This document shows positions 17,597 through 25,355 of a stretch of DNA of 64,000 nt, piece after piece. The stretch lies in the NCBI RefSeq assembly GCF_014697355.1, contig NZ_JACJRQ010000011.1:124001-188000 (forward strand). The letters run 5' to 3'. The notes beneath the pieces were generated by a model. That model was given only the letters and a program-made list of their open reading frames with translations, made no database searches and was not told the origin of the DNA. Position numbers and translations under genes: made by a program. The DNA is from Nostoc calcicola FACHB-3891 (GTDB taxonomy: Bacteria; Cyanobacteriota; Cyanobacteriia; Cyanobacteriales; Nostocaceae). Positions within the stretch are counted from its first letter, which is position 1. Each line of letters begins with the position of its first letter.

Positions 17597-18799
17597 ATGA
17601 ATTCAGCCGCAACCGCAACTATTCCATCTGCAACTTTTCTAGGACAAAATTCTATTGGTGTGGAGGCGATCTTTCAACTCCTGTCCAGGGAGTTCCAGCA
17701 ATCAACCAAAGCTTCGGAACAGAATTGTCACGATGTAGCAAGACGAATTACCAACGAAGTCTATCGGATTTGCAGTGAAAGCAAACGAATCCAAGCTTCT
17801 GGGGCTGTGGAAAGCTCGGCACTCACCCTCGCTCGACATCGGCTGCAACAGTGTCTCAGGTACTATCAGTTGGGTTCAAATCGGGGCAGGGTAGAATTAC
17901 ACAGTACTTTGAGCGCTATTATTTATCGTTACATTAATCCTCCTCAGAAGCAATTGAGCTATCAAGGGCGGCTGACTATAATTGAAGATTTTCTACAAAG
18001 TTTTTATCTGGAAGCATTGAACGCTTTCCGGCGAGAAAATCAACTCGGTGCCACTTATCGGCCACAAACGCTTCTGGAATTGGCCGAGTATATGGCATTT
18101 ACCGAGCGCTATGGTAAGCGGCGAATTCCCTTACCAGGCCGTCAGCAGCAGCTAATTATCCTGCGAGCGCAAACTTTCTCCCAACAGCAACCCCCCGAAA
18201 CCAGCGTAGACATAGAACAAGCCGCAGAAGGCAGCAATAGTGAAGCCGACGGTTGGGAAGAACCAGCCATTCAGCAATTGCGCTCCACAATGGCAACCCA
18301 AACAGAACCGGAACCTGAAGAAGACACCTTGCGTTCTGTTGTGATTACCGAATTAATGAGTTATCTCGAACAACGGCAACAATCTGACTGTGCTGATTAC
18401 TTTTCACTTCGTCTTCAAGATTTATCAGCACAAGAAATTGAATCGGTTTTAGGCTTAACCTCTCGTCAGAGAGATTACTTACAGCAGCGCTTCAAGTATC
18501 ATCTAATTCGATTCGCCTTGTTGCACCGTTGGGAATTAGTTCACGAATGGCTCGAAGCTTCATTGCATACCAACTTGGGCTTAACTCCCCAGCAATGGCA
18601 AGCATACACAACGCAGTTGGACGATAAACAGCGGTCTTTACTAGAGTTGAAGCAACAAGGACAAGCTGATGAAAAAATAGCTAAAACTTTAGGGCTGTCA
18701 ATGGCACAATTACAGAAACGCTGGTTTAAGATTCTGGAACAAGCTTGGGAAATTCGTAACTCATTAGTGTCCGGATCGGGTGCATCTACTCATGAATAG
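17597..18799 (+). CDS. hetZ: Heterocyst differentiation protein HetZ
   Basis: A 400-residue protein from ATG 17597; the in-frame TTG at 17582 is less likely. It is recognised as HetZ by its whole look: GVEAIFQLLSREFQQSTKA near the start, SALTLARHRLQQCLRYYQ, LLELAEYMAFTERYGKRRIPLPG, an acidic middle (about 195-250), and a helical C-terminal half (LTSRQRDYLQQRFKYHLIRF) that may hold a helix-turn-helix. In Anabaena HetZ acts with HetR and HetP early in heterocyst commitment and is controlled by HetR. It overlaps patU by 8 nt, so the two are translationally linked. Confidence 0.92.
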   Translation: MNSAATATIPSATFLGQNSIGVEAIFQLLSREFQQSTKASEQNCHDVARRITNEVYRICSESKRIQASGAVESSALTLARHRLQQCLRYYQLGSNRGRVELHSTLSAIIYRYINPPQKQLSYQGRLTIIEDFLQSFYLEALNAFRRENQLGATYRPQTLLELAEYMAFTERYGKRRIPLPGRQQQLIILRAQTFSQQQPPETSVDIEQAAEGSNSEADGWEEPAIQQLRSTMATQTEPEPEEDTLRSVVITELMSYLEQRQQSDCADYFSLRLQDLSAQEIESVLGLTSRQRDYLQQRFKYHLIRFALLHRWELVHEWLEASLHTNLGLTPQQWQAYTTQLDDKQRSLLELKQQGQADEKIAKTLGLSMAQLQKRWFKILEQAWEIRNSLVSGSGASTHE

Positions 18800-19772
18800 T
18801 GACTCAGAATCCTTACAAAACGAGTGTCTCTATTGGTTATTGACAGGTAATGTCAAAAACGATGAGTATCCCTCGTTAGAATGTGAGGAAAATGACGGGG
18901 TAAAAAACCTCTTCAAGGAAGCCACTAGTTCAAAAAACAGTGAGCCAAAATTGAGAGGAACGCCCCAGACCCTTCAACTGGGAGAAATTCCTACTGTGCA
19001 AGATCGTTTCCAAGCCATCCTTAAGCGTCGGTTACAAATCCAAATCCAAGATCAGCCACCGTTGTTTCCCTGGGAAACACAATTAACCGACTATCCCGAC
19101 TTTGTTGATGAGCCATCAATGACACTCGTTCCTACCTGGGGATGGATGGCACAGCAGTCAAAGCTGAATCTGCCGATTCCCCTGCCAGAAAGAGTTTTCC
19201 GGCAATTGCTAGAACAGTGTCAGGCGTTAGTTACATCTTCGGTGCCACTGGGGGCAAAATTAGTTCAAGTGGTGGAGAACTTTTTCCCCAACGAATCTCA
19301 GGCACTAAATGACATAGCTGGATTGGTGCTAAGAAGCACCTATCGTTCTGTGAATACTCTGGACAAAATGCCCGATATTCAGAGCGATTATTCAGATTTA
19401 CAACCCCGGCAACAGATGGCTTTGTCATTGCTGGCGGCTAAACAATTGCTGGAAAATCTGACTCTACCACTTTCAGCGGCTAGTCCAGTGGTAGAAAGAC
19501 AATGGCTAACCAGTGTCGGTACTTTAAACATTAAAGTAGAGTACCAATCTCTAGGTAAACTTACGAAGTTACTTGTTCAAGCTGATTTACCCGTTAAAGG
19601 AACTTTGACATTGCGAGGAAGTGGCACCTTAGCAATGACAACATCTTCGAGTTCCGGATACCTAAGTGTAGATTTAGGCTGCGAGCAACTTAACCCAATT
19701 TATACCCTGGAAGTTGAGTTTCCAGAAATAGACGAGCAACCTTTGTTGTTTGTGATTAATCCCACAATGTAG
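18792..19772 (+). CDS. patU: Heterocyst pattern protein PatU (unsplit form)
   Basis: About 326 residues from ATG 18792, inside the last codons of hetZ (ATGAATAG overlap); a GTG at 18780 is less likely. The protein is soluble, with an acidic N-terminus (SLECEENDG), a mid part with IPTVQDRFQAILKRRLQIQ and VPTWGWMAQQSKLNLPIPLP, and a beta-rich C-terminus (TLTLRGSGTLAMTT). It is recognised as PatU from its place and sequence. In PCC 7120 the same region is split into patU5 and patU3; here a single frame covers both, as in Nostoc punctiforme. PatU3 influences heterocyst spacing together with HetZ; the molecular activity is unknown. Confidence 0.85.
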   Translation: MNSDSESLQNECLYWLLTGNVKNDEYPSLECEENDGVKNLFKEATSSKNSEPKLRGTPQTLQLGEIPTVQDRFQAILKRRLQIQIQDQPPLFPWETQLTDYPDFVDEPSMTLVPTWGWMAQQSKLNLPIPLPERVFRQLLEQCQALVTSSVPLGAKLVQVVENFFPNESQALNDIAGLVLRSTYRSVNTLDKMPDIQSDYSDLQPRQQMALSLLAAKQLLENLTLPLSAASPVVERQWLTSVGTLNIKVEYQSLGKLTKLLVQADLPVKGTLTLRGSGTLAMTTSSSSGYLSVDLGCEQLNPIYTLEVEFPEIDEQPLLFVINPTM

Positions 19773-19950
19773 TCTAAATTACTACCGCTAGCACACTTCG
19801 TCAATGAATGCCGATATATATTTAAGATAACTTTTCCCCTAGCTGTTGCTTTGGGGCTTTGTTTATCTTTAAAGACTACTGAAAACAGGGTGCTTACTTA
19901 ATGTAGGTTGCCAAATCTTAGGCATGTGTAAACTCAACCCGTAACCAATA

Positions 19951-20032
19951 CTGTTCGGTTAAGGCAAGAGACGCGATAAGTCGCCGTCTCTACAATAACC
20001 AGTCCTTCGTCTTGACGGCGATTCATCGCGTC
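19951..20032. repeat. GACGCGAT palindrome, family C, copy 1
   Basis: After CTGTTCGGTTAAGG, a left arm (19970-19995, GACGCGATAAGTCGCCGTCT...) faces a right arm (20014-20032, GACGGCGATTCATCGCGTC). It is a decayed relative of the perfect copy at 54788-54913; the right outer end is not clear. The gap 19773-20193 between patU and the transglutaminase-like gene holds no gene. Confidence 0.65.
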
Positions 20033-20193
20033 TTTGCGATCTAGAATTTTCATCGCTATCAATTTTCCACTTATAGACACTTAAAAAACAGGATAAGAAA
20101 ACTTCCTCTGACGGGAATACTTAGAAGTAGGGCGGTGAGTTCCGTCGTTAGTATTGTTTCCGTGGGATCTACACCTTGTTTAACTTATCCAGG

Positions 20194-22500
20194 ATGAATC
20201 GGTTTTGGCGTCTCCCTGTAAATAATTTCAGGCAGCAAAATATACAGGGTTCGCCTTTGACAGAAGTGGAAAATTCAATTTCCTTACGGGTGCTAGTGCT
20301 AGCGTTGGTTATTTTGGGAATTGTGGCGACAGATATCGCGGCTGAAACTTCATTCAGTATTTGGGCGTTACCCCTGAGTGTAGTGGGTGCGATTTGGAGT
20401 TACTATCGTCGTGGCGATCGCAATATCGCAGTCAAGTTCTGCATCGCTATCGGCATGTTAATAGCGCTGGGTGCTTTCTTTGGGCGCTTGGTGACAGAGT
20501 TGAATGATACGCGGTTGGGTTTGGCAGAGTTATTAATTCAACTACAGGTGTTGCACAGCTTTGATACTCCCCGCCGCAAAAATTTGGGTTATTCGATTGT
20601 TATCGGATTGATTTTATTGGGTGTGGCGGCAACGCTGAGTCAGACTTTAGCATTTGCACCTGTGTTGCTGTTATTTTTAGCGATCGCTCTCCCAACGTTG
20701 ATATTAGATTATCGCTCACGCTTGGGTTTGCAGCCATTAAAAACACAAAAAGAAAACACCCCAAAAGAGAAATTCTCAAGTTTAAATTTTAAATTTTTAA
20801 TTGTTAATTTTTTTGTAATTGTCGGTCTCGGACTGGCAATTTTTGCCGTTTTACCCAGGTTACCTGGCTACCAATTACGTACTTTTCCTGTAAGTCCTCC
20901 AATGGAAATCAAGGGCAATTTTACAGGACGTGGCATTATCAATCGCGGTTATGTCCGCGAAGGTAATGGTAATAATCAAGGTGATGGTACAGGACAGAAT
21001 AAAACTGGCCAACCTGGAAAAGTAGATAATAATTTTTACTACGGTTTCAATAGCGAAATTAACCAAAACCTGCGGGGCGAGATGAAACCTAAGGTTGTGA
21101 TGCGGGTGCGATCGCAAGCTGAGGGTTTTTGGCGAGTTTTGGGATTTGACCGTTATACAGGTAAAGGATGGGAAGTTTCTCGTAAAGAAGATGTTACCAC
21201 CATCAGGCGATCGCCTTGGTCTTACCAAATTTTTATTCCCCCACCTCTAATTACTGGTAAAACTCAAGAGGTAGTACAAACTTATACAGTGGTGTCGGAT
21301 TTGCCGAATTTAATTCCAGCGATGGCTAATCCCAAGGAGATTTACTTTCCCACACCAATGATCGCAGTTGATAAAGAAGACGGGTTGCGATCGCCTGTGG
21401 AATTATCAGAAGGTGTGACTTATACAGTAGTTTCCGAGGTACCATACCGCGATCGGACTTTGTTAGGTGAAACTTCTACTAAATATCCCCAAGATATTAA
21501 AAAGCATTATCTCCAAATCCCCCCCGAAATTGCCGAAAAAGTCCGGCAACGCACCGAAGAAATCCTCGCCAAGTACAATGAACACCGGGTAGCAAAGTCT
21601 TCCAAAAACCTAGATTCAGCTTATGAAAAGGCTCTTTACTTAGCTCAATACCTAAAGCAATACTACTCTATTCCGCAAAATCCCTTAGAACTACCTTATT
21701 TAGATGAAAAAGAAGACTTGGTAGAAGCTTTTTTATTCAAGTATAAAGGAGGTTATCCAGACCACTTTTCTACAGTTCTCACGGTAATGCTGCGTTCTAT
21801 TGGTATCCCAGCGCGCTTAGTGGCGGGGTTTAGTCCGGGAGAGTTTAATCCATTCACGGGGATGTATGTTGTCCGTAATACAGATGCTTACGTGATGACG
21901 GAAGTGTATTTTCCTAAATATGGCTGGTTTGCCTTCGATCCAATTCCCAATCATCCATTGATACCCCCGTCGATTGAAGATACTGAAACTTTTAGCGTGT
22001 TGCGGCAATTTTGGCAGTGGGTTGCTGGATGGTTACCTTCTCCAGTGACTGGTTTATTGAATAATGTATTTGGCACAATATTTAACTGGATTGGTAGAGC
22101 GATCGCTTGGTTTTTGGCTTTATTCTCTCAAGGTTGGTTCGGTGTATTGACTGGCTTAATTTTGGGTACTACCATCGCTTTCTTTGGTTGGGTAGCTTGG
22201 GGACAGTGGCGAGAGTGGCGCAATCGTCGATGGTTAAAGAAATTGCCAGCGATGGAAAGCCTTTATCAACAAATGCTGCAATGGACAGCGCAAAAAGGTT
22301 TGGGAAAACATCCAGCACAAACACCTTTAGAGTATGCCAAAGTTTCATACCAGCATCATGCCCCAGCTACTGCTGAGGTTATAGATGAAATTTGTCAAGC
22401 CTATGTTAGCTGGCGTTATGGTGGACATCCGCCTAATTTGAAACGGCTGCGAGAAAGCTGGCAAGGTTTGAAAAAGGGGAGTGGCGATCGGGCAAACTGA
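20194..22500 (+). CDS. TgpA-like membrane protein with degenerate transglutaminase domain
   Basis: About 768 residues from ATG 20194. The N-terminal quarter (about 30-225) has six or so membrane spans of the DUF3488/TgpA type; then a large outside domain, a transglutaminase core (about 500-590), one more membrane span region (about 625-665) and a cytoplasmic tail with a DUF4129-like part (YQQMLQWTAQKGLGKHP). The catalytic triad is broken: the Cys of the usual GYCEHF is Pro522 (GYPDHF), the His of DAHAW is Tyr566 (DAYVM), while Asp582 remains. The fold is therefore kept but no thiol chemistry is expected. Wall or envelope role is inferred from the family only. Confidence 0.85.
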   Translation: MNRFWRLPVNNFRQQNIQGSPLTEVENSISLRVLVLALVILGIVATDIAAETSFSIWALPLSVVGAIWSYYRRGDRNIAVKFCIAIGMLIALGAFFGRLVTELNDTRLGLAELLIQLQVLHSFDTPRRKNLGYSIVIGLILLGVAATLSQTLAFAPVLLLFLAIALPTLILDYRSRLGLQPLKTQKENTPKEKFSSLNFKFLIVNFFVIVGLGLAIFAVLPRLPGYQLRTFPVSPPMEIKGNFTGRGIINRGYVREGNGNNQGDGTGQNKTGQPGKVDNNFYYGFNSEINQNLRGEMKPKVVMRVRSQAEGFWRVLGFDRYTGKGWEVSRKEDVTTIRRSPWSYQIFIPPPLITGKTQEVVQTYTVVSDLPNLIPAMANPKEIYFPTPMIAVDKEDGLRSPVELSEGVTYTVVSEVPYRDRTLLGETSTKYPQDIKKHYLQIPPEIAEKVRQRTEEILAKYNEHRVAKSSKNLDSAYEKALYLAQYLKQYYSIPQNPLELPYLDEKEDLVEAFLFKYKGGYPDHFSTVLTVMLRSIGIPARLVAGFSPGEFNPFTGMYVVRNTDAYVMTEVYFPKYGWFAFDPIPNHPLIPPSIEDTETFSVLRQFWQWVAGWLPSPVTGLLNNVFGTIFNWIGRAIAWFLALFSQGWFGVLTGLILGTTIAFFGWVAWGQWREWRNRRWLKKLPAMESLYQQMLQWTAQKGLGKHPAQTPLEYAKVSYQHHAPATAEVIDEICQAYVSWRYGGHPPNLKRLRESWQGLKKGSGDRAN

Positions 22501-22553
22501 TTAAGAAAACTGTTGAGAGATATCAGTTGACAAAATTAGCAACTTATTAGCAT

Positions 22554-22874
22554 TTGATTAGATGCTTATTAAATGCTGTCTCCACGATCGACCTTTCAAA
22601 AGACATACATTCTCTCACCGAATTTAAACGTAATACGACTGAGTTTTTGCAGCGTATTAAGGAAACAAAACATCCATTGGTTTTAACTATCAATGGAAAA
22701 GCGGAGCTAGTTGTTCAAGATGCAGAATCTTATCAAGAACTTTTAGATGCTGCTGAGTTAGTAGAAACTTTAAAGGGTATTAAACTTGGTTTGGAACAAA
22801 TGCAGGAAGGAAAAGGGAAAAAAGCGGAAGATTTTTTTAATGAACTGTTTGATAAACTAGACAGTTCTCAATGA
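22554..22874 (+). CDS. Phd/YefM-type antitoxin
   Basis: About 106 residues. SLTEFKRNTTEFLQRIKETK followed by PLVLTINGKAELVVQDAESY is the classic YefM/Phd N-terminal fold that binds operator DNA; the C-terminal part (LKGIKLGLEQMQEGKGK) would wrap the toxin. The start is odd: relatives usually begin just before NAVSTIDL, but here that position reads TTA and the frame only offers TTG 22554, so the natural start codon may have mutated. The stop overlaps the ATG of the broken toxin gene by 4 nt (ATGA). Confidence 0.8.
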   Translation: MIRCLLNAVSTIDLSKDIHSLTEFKRNTTEFLQRIKETKHPLVLTINGKAELVVQDAESYQELLDAAELVETLKGIKLGLEQMQEGKGKKAEDFFNELFDKLDSSQ

Positions 22875-23204
22875 GTCAGAAATATCAGATCATCATACAA
22901 CCCGCAGCACAAAAAGCAATAGAAGAAGCCTATTTTTGGTTGAGTAATGATTCTTCTAGTAAAGCTAGACAATGGTTAGAAGGATTGTATAAAGCTATTT
23001 TATCCCTATAAAAAATGCCTTCCCGTTGTTCTCTAGCATTTGAGAATGATTTTTTTGAGCAAGAAATCCGACAATTGCTTTATGGAAAGGGAAGAAATGC
23101 CTATCGAATTATCTTTACTATCGTTAATGATAGATAGTGTTGAGATTCTGTTTGTACGACATGCTGCTCAAAAACCGATGATAGATAAATTTGATGAGGA
23201 ATAA
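22871..23204 (+). pseudogene. ParE/RelE-family toxin, disrupted by a stop and a frameshift
   Basis: The frame starts at ATG 22871 (SQKYQIIIQPAAQKAIEEAY...WLSNDSSSKARQWLEGLYKA) but meets TAA at 23009-23011. The same frame then continues with toxin-like sequence (KMPSRCSLAFENDFFEQEIR, YGKGRNAYRIIFTI). At 23129-23136 the tetramer GATA is doubled; removing one copy restores VNDSVEILFVRHAAQKP up to TAA at 23202-23204. Two separate lesions make a functional toxin very unlikely, although a 46-residue N-terminal fragment could be made. The upstream antitoxin frame is intact, as expected when the toxin dies first. Confidence 0.85.
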
Positions 23205-23214
23205 TTGTGATGGG

Positions 23215-23541
23215 TTAGGGCTGGAGCTTTAATAAACGAGAACGAATGAGACTCAAATCAGGTTGAACATTGGATAAACGTTGCTGTACAGATTCAGCTA
23301 ATTGTTCTCTGTGATTAAGGTATGCTTCTACAGCGTTTTGATGCCGAAGATAGTAACCAATGGTGCTATAAACATCAGACAATGATAAAGTCGAGTATCG
23401 CTGGACAATAGACTCAGGGGATGCGCCATCCTGAAAAGCTCGGATTACGACTTCTAACAAAACCCTTGAATTCCCAACTCGAATTGCTCCGGTTTCATCT
23501 TCTCTCAGAGGAGGTGTTTCACGCTCTCAAACTAGGTTCAT
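23215..23541 (-). pseudogene. DUF433 family protein, interrupted by an early stop
   Basis: Codons for LLEVVIRAFQDGASPESIVQ, RYSTLSLSDVYSTIGYYLRH and a Glu/Gln-rich tail form a DUF433 domain, often the antitoxin of a VapC/PIN-like or DUF5615 pair. The same frame continues upstream through REDETGAIRVGNSRV to ATG 23541 (MNLV), but codon 5 is TGA (23527-23529) where relatives have an ordinary residue. Translation could restart only at TTG 23460, losing the first strand. It converges with the broken ParE gene, 10 nt away, and no partner toxin follows. Confidence 0.7.
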
Positions 23542-23610
23542 GGGCTAATTTCCCTGACTAACTTGACGTAATGCTAACTTAACTCAGGTGCGATCGCCCC
23601 AGCCCTAACC

Positions 23611-23707
23611 TTACAGCAATTTTCAGGTAATTAAGCTATAGGGTAGGGTAGCACAGCTATGCGCCCCTACAAAGGATTGTGGTTCAAATACATGAAAACG
23701 GCTGTAA
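23611..23707. repeat. TTACAGC palindromic element, family B, copy 1
   Basis: Starts TTACAGCAATTTTCAGGTAA and ends GGTTCAAATACATGAAAACG-GCTGTAA; the outer TTACAGC/GCTGTAA is inverted. The core has GTAGGGTAGCACAGCT and GCGCCCCTAC. A near-identical element is at 47010-47106. It lies just beyond the stop of the ABC permease gene. Confidence 0.75.
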
Positions 23708-23734
23708 AGTACCAAAAAGCGCCAATATCCAAAC

Positions 23735-24532
23735 TCAACCTCGCATTTGCATCAAATTTCCTGAGGAGTAGCGACGCAATCCTTGGTAAAATACACCGAC
23801 ACCAACTAACAGCACTGCAATCGATCCAGCTACTGCTAATAAAGCATGAATCCAAGATAGCGATCGCAATGCCTCAATTGGCAAATAATTCACAAATCCA
23901 GCCGGAAGCACTGTGTACAGCAATAACTTCACTGTTCCCTCAAACAAAGTCGCTGGATAAGTACTGAAGGTAAGCATCGCATTTCGCCACTGCTGTGTCA
24001 GTCCTTCGGAATTGCCCAGATAAAAGCTGAGGCTACCTATCAAAACATTAAAGCCTACGAATAATGTTGCTACCGAAACTGTCAACCCAGTAAACAACGC
24101 TAAATGGACTGCATCAGGCTTGACAAAAAACAAATAAACCCCATACCCAAACAGCAGATCTCCCCAAGATGTAGCGTTCATCCGTCCCAGCAGTAGGTGT
24201 GGTAAAAGGGCACGCGGGTACAACATCCATACATCCAACTGCCCCTGCACAATCAGACTTGTCAGTTGCAAAGCATTACCGCAGACAGTATGAGCCAAAC
24301 CAAACCCTGTTGCTGCGATCGCCCAGAGTGTAATCACATCCTGCACTGTCCAGCCTCGTAGCACTGGAAAGCGTGTGAAAAACAGCCCCCAAAACGTCAC
24401 CCACACTAAGTTATTAAGTACCATTGCCACCACTTGCGTGAGGAATGCGCCGCGATATTCTAAGTGAGCGTTCAGATTCAGCCAAATATAAGCGCCAGCT
24501 AATTCTAGGTAGGAAATTAAACGCCAGAACAT
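23735..24532 (-). CDS. ABC-2 type exporter permease (COG3694-like)
   Basis: About 265 residues with six hydrophobic segments. ATG 24532 is preferred because GGAGG sits 5 nt upstream; the ATG at 24544 would overlap that site. FWRLISYLELAGAYIWLNLNAH, then LEYRGAFLTQVVAMVLNNLVWVTFWG are typical of this permease family. It forms the membrane part of a half-size exporter with the next two genes; the substrate is unknown. The start overlaps or abuts the stop of the upstream permease, indicating tight coupling. Order on the minus strand is ATPase, permease, permease. Confidence 0.85.
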   Translation of the reverse strand: MFWRLISYLELAGAYIWLNLNAHLEYRGAFLTQVVAMVLNNLVWVTFWGLFFTRFPVLRGWTVQDVITLWAIAATGFGLAHTVCGNALQLTSLIVQGQLDVWMLYPRALLPHLLLGRMNATSWGDLLFGYGVYLFFVKPDAVHLALFTGLTVSVATLFVGFNVLIGSLSFYLGNSEGLTQQWRNAMLTFSTYPATLFEGTVKLLLYTVLPAGFVNYLPIEALRSLSWIHALLAVAGSIAVLLVGVGVFYQGLRRYSSGNLMQMRG

Positions 24533-24533
24533 C

Positions 24534-25355
24534 TCAACCTCCATGCGCGTGGATACGCTTAACTGCTGTGCAGTACACGAGCGCCACCAACAGAGTCAGC
24601 ACAACTATGGCAACTCCCTGCCGCACTAACAATTCACCAGCAAAGGTTAAGTCTGGATGCACAAATAAACGCGCTGGTCCATATAAAATACTGGCAAAGG
24701 GTAAAGCCTGTAGTACTGGCTGCCAGTTTTCTGGTAGCAGTTCCAAGGGAATCAGCATCCCACCCAAAATCATCGTCAACCGGGAGTAAATAAGCATTAA
24801 ACCGGTGGTGTTTTCCAGCCAGAAAGCTCCTAAACCCACTAAGAAGGTTGCCAAAAAATCTAGTACAAATGCCAGTGGTAGCACCAATACAAATAATAAA
24901 ATTCCTGCGAAAGTTAGAGGAATTGTGCCGACAAACACTAGTGCGAGTAGGGAAGCGATCGCTATATTCAACCCAAAGCGTACTGTACGCTCTCCCAAAG
25001 TAGTCCACAAGCGATACAAAGGGTAGGATAGAGGGCGGATTAGTTGTACTGCCAGCGTTCCTGTCCGTACATCCTCGTCTACCTCCAAAGCAACCTGAGG
25101 ACTGGAGAGGACAATAGACTCAGTGATACCCAAATACCAAAGCATCTGAGCGAGTGTTAAACCTCCCAACTGTTCAGCATCCGTCTGGGCATAGGTGAGA
25201 CGCCACAGTTGTAGGAAGATGTAGAGAATGACAAACAAGAAAATTCCTCTGGAAGCAACTTCTCCAAAATAAGCCAGGTTGGAGCGAGCCGCCGTCAAGC
25301 CGATCCACGTATATTTACTGAAACTGTTCACTAAATTATCAGGCTGCCTGAGCAT
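24534..25355 (-). CDS. ABC-2 type exporter permease (COG4587-like)
   Basis: About 273 residues from ATG 25355, which lies inside the end of the ATPase gene (17-nt overlap); GTG at 25331 is an alternative. Six membrane spans; motif LAYFGEVASRGIFLFVILYI near the N-terminus and DVRTGTLAVQLIRPLSYPLY after the second span, the amphipathic stretch common to this permease family. Partner of the 23735-24532 permease as a heterodimer. The function of this exporter type is unknown in cyanobacteria. Confidence 0.85.
   Translation of the reverse strand: MLRQPDNLVNSFSKYTWIGLTAARSNLAYFGEVASRGIFLFVILYIFLQLWRLTYAQTDAEQLGGLTLAQMLWYLGITESIVLSSPQVALEVDEDVRTGTLAVQLIRPLSYPLYRLWTTLGERTVRFGLNIAIASLLALVFVGTIPLTFAGILLFVLVLPLAFVLDFLATFLVGLGAFWLENTTGLMLIYSRLTMILGGMLIPLELLPENWQPVLQALPFASILYGPARLFVHPDLTFAGELLVRQGVAIVVLTLLVALVYCTAVKRIHAHGG

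Noticed and set aside
23659-23967. Plus-strand open frame of 102 codons
   Set aside because: It starts in a family B repeat and overlaps the ABC permease gene on the other strand, whose protein is clearly real.
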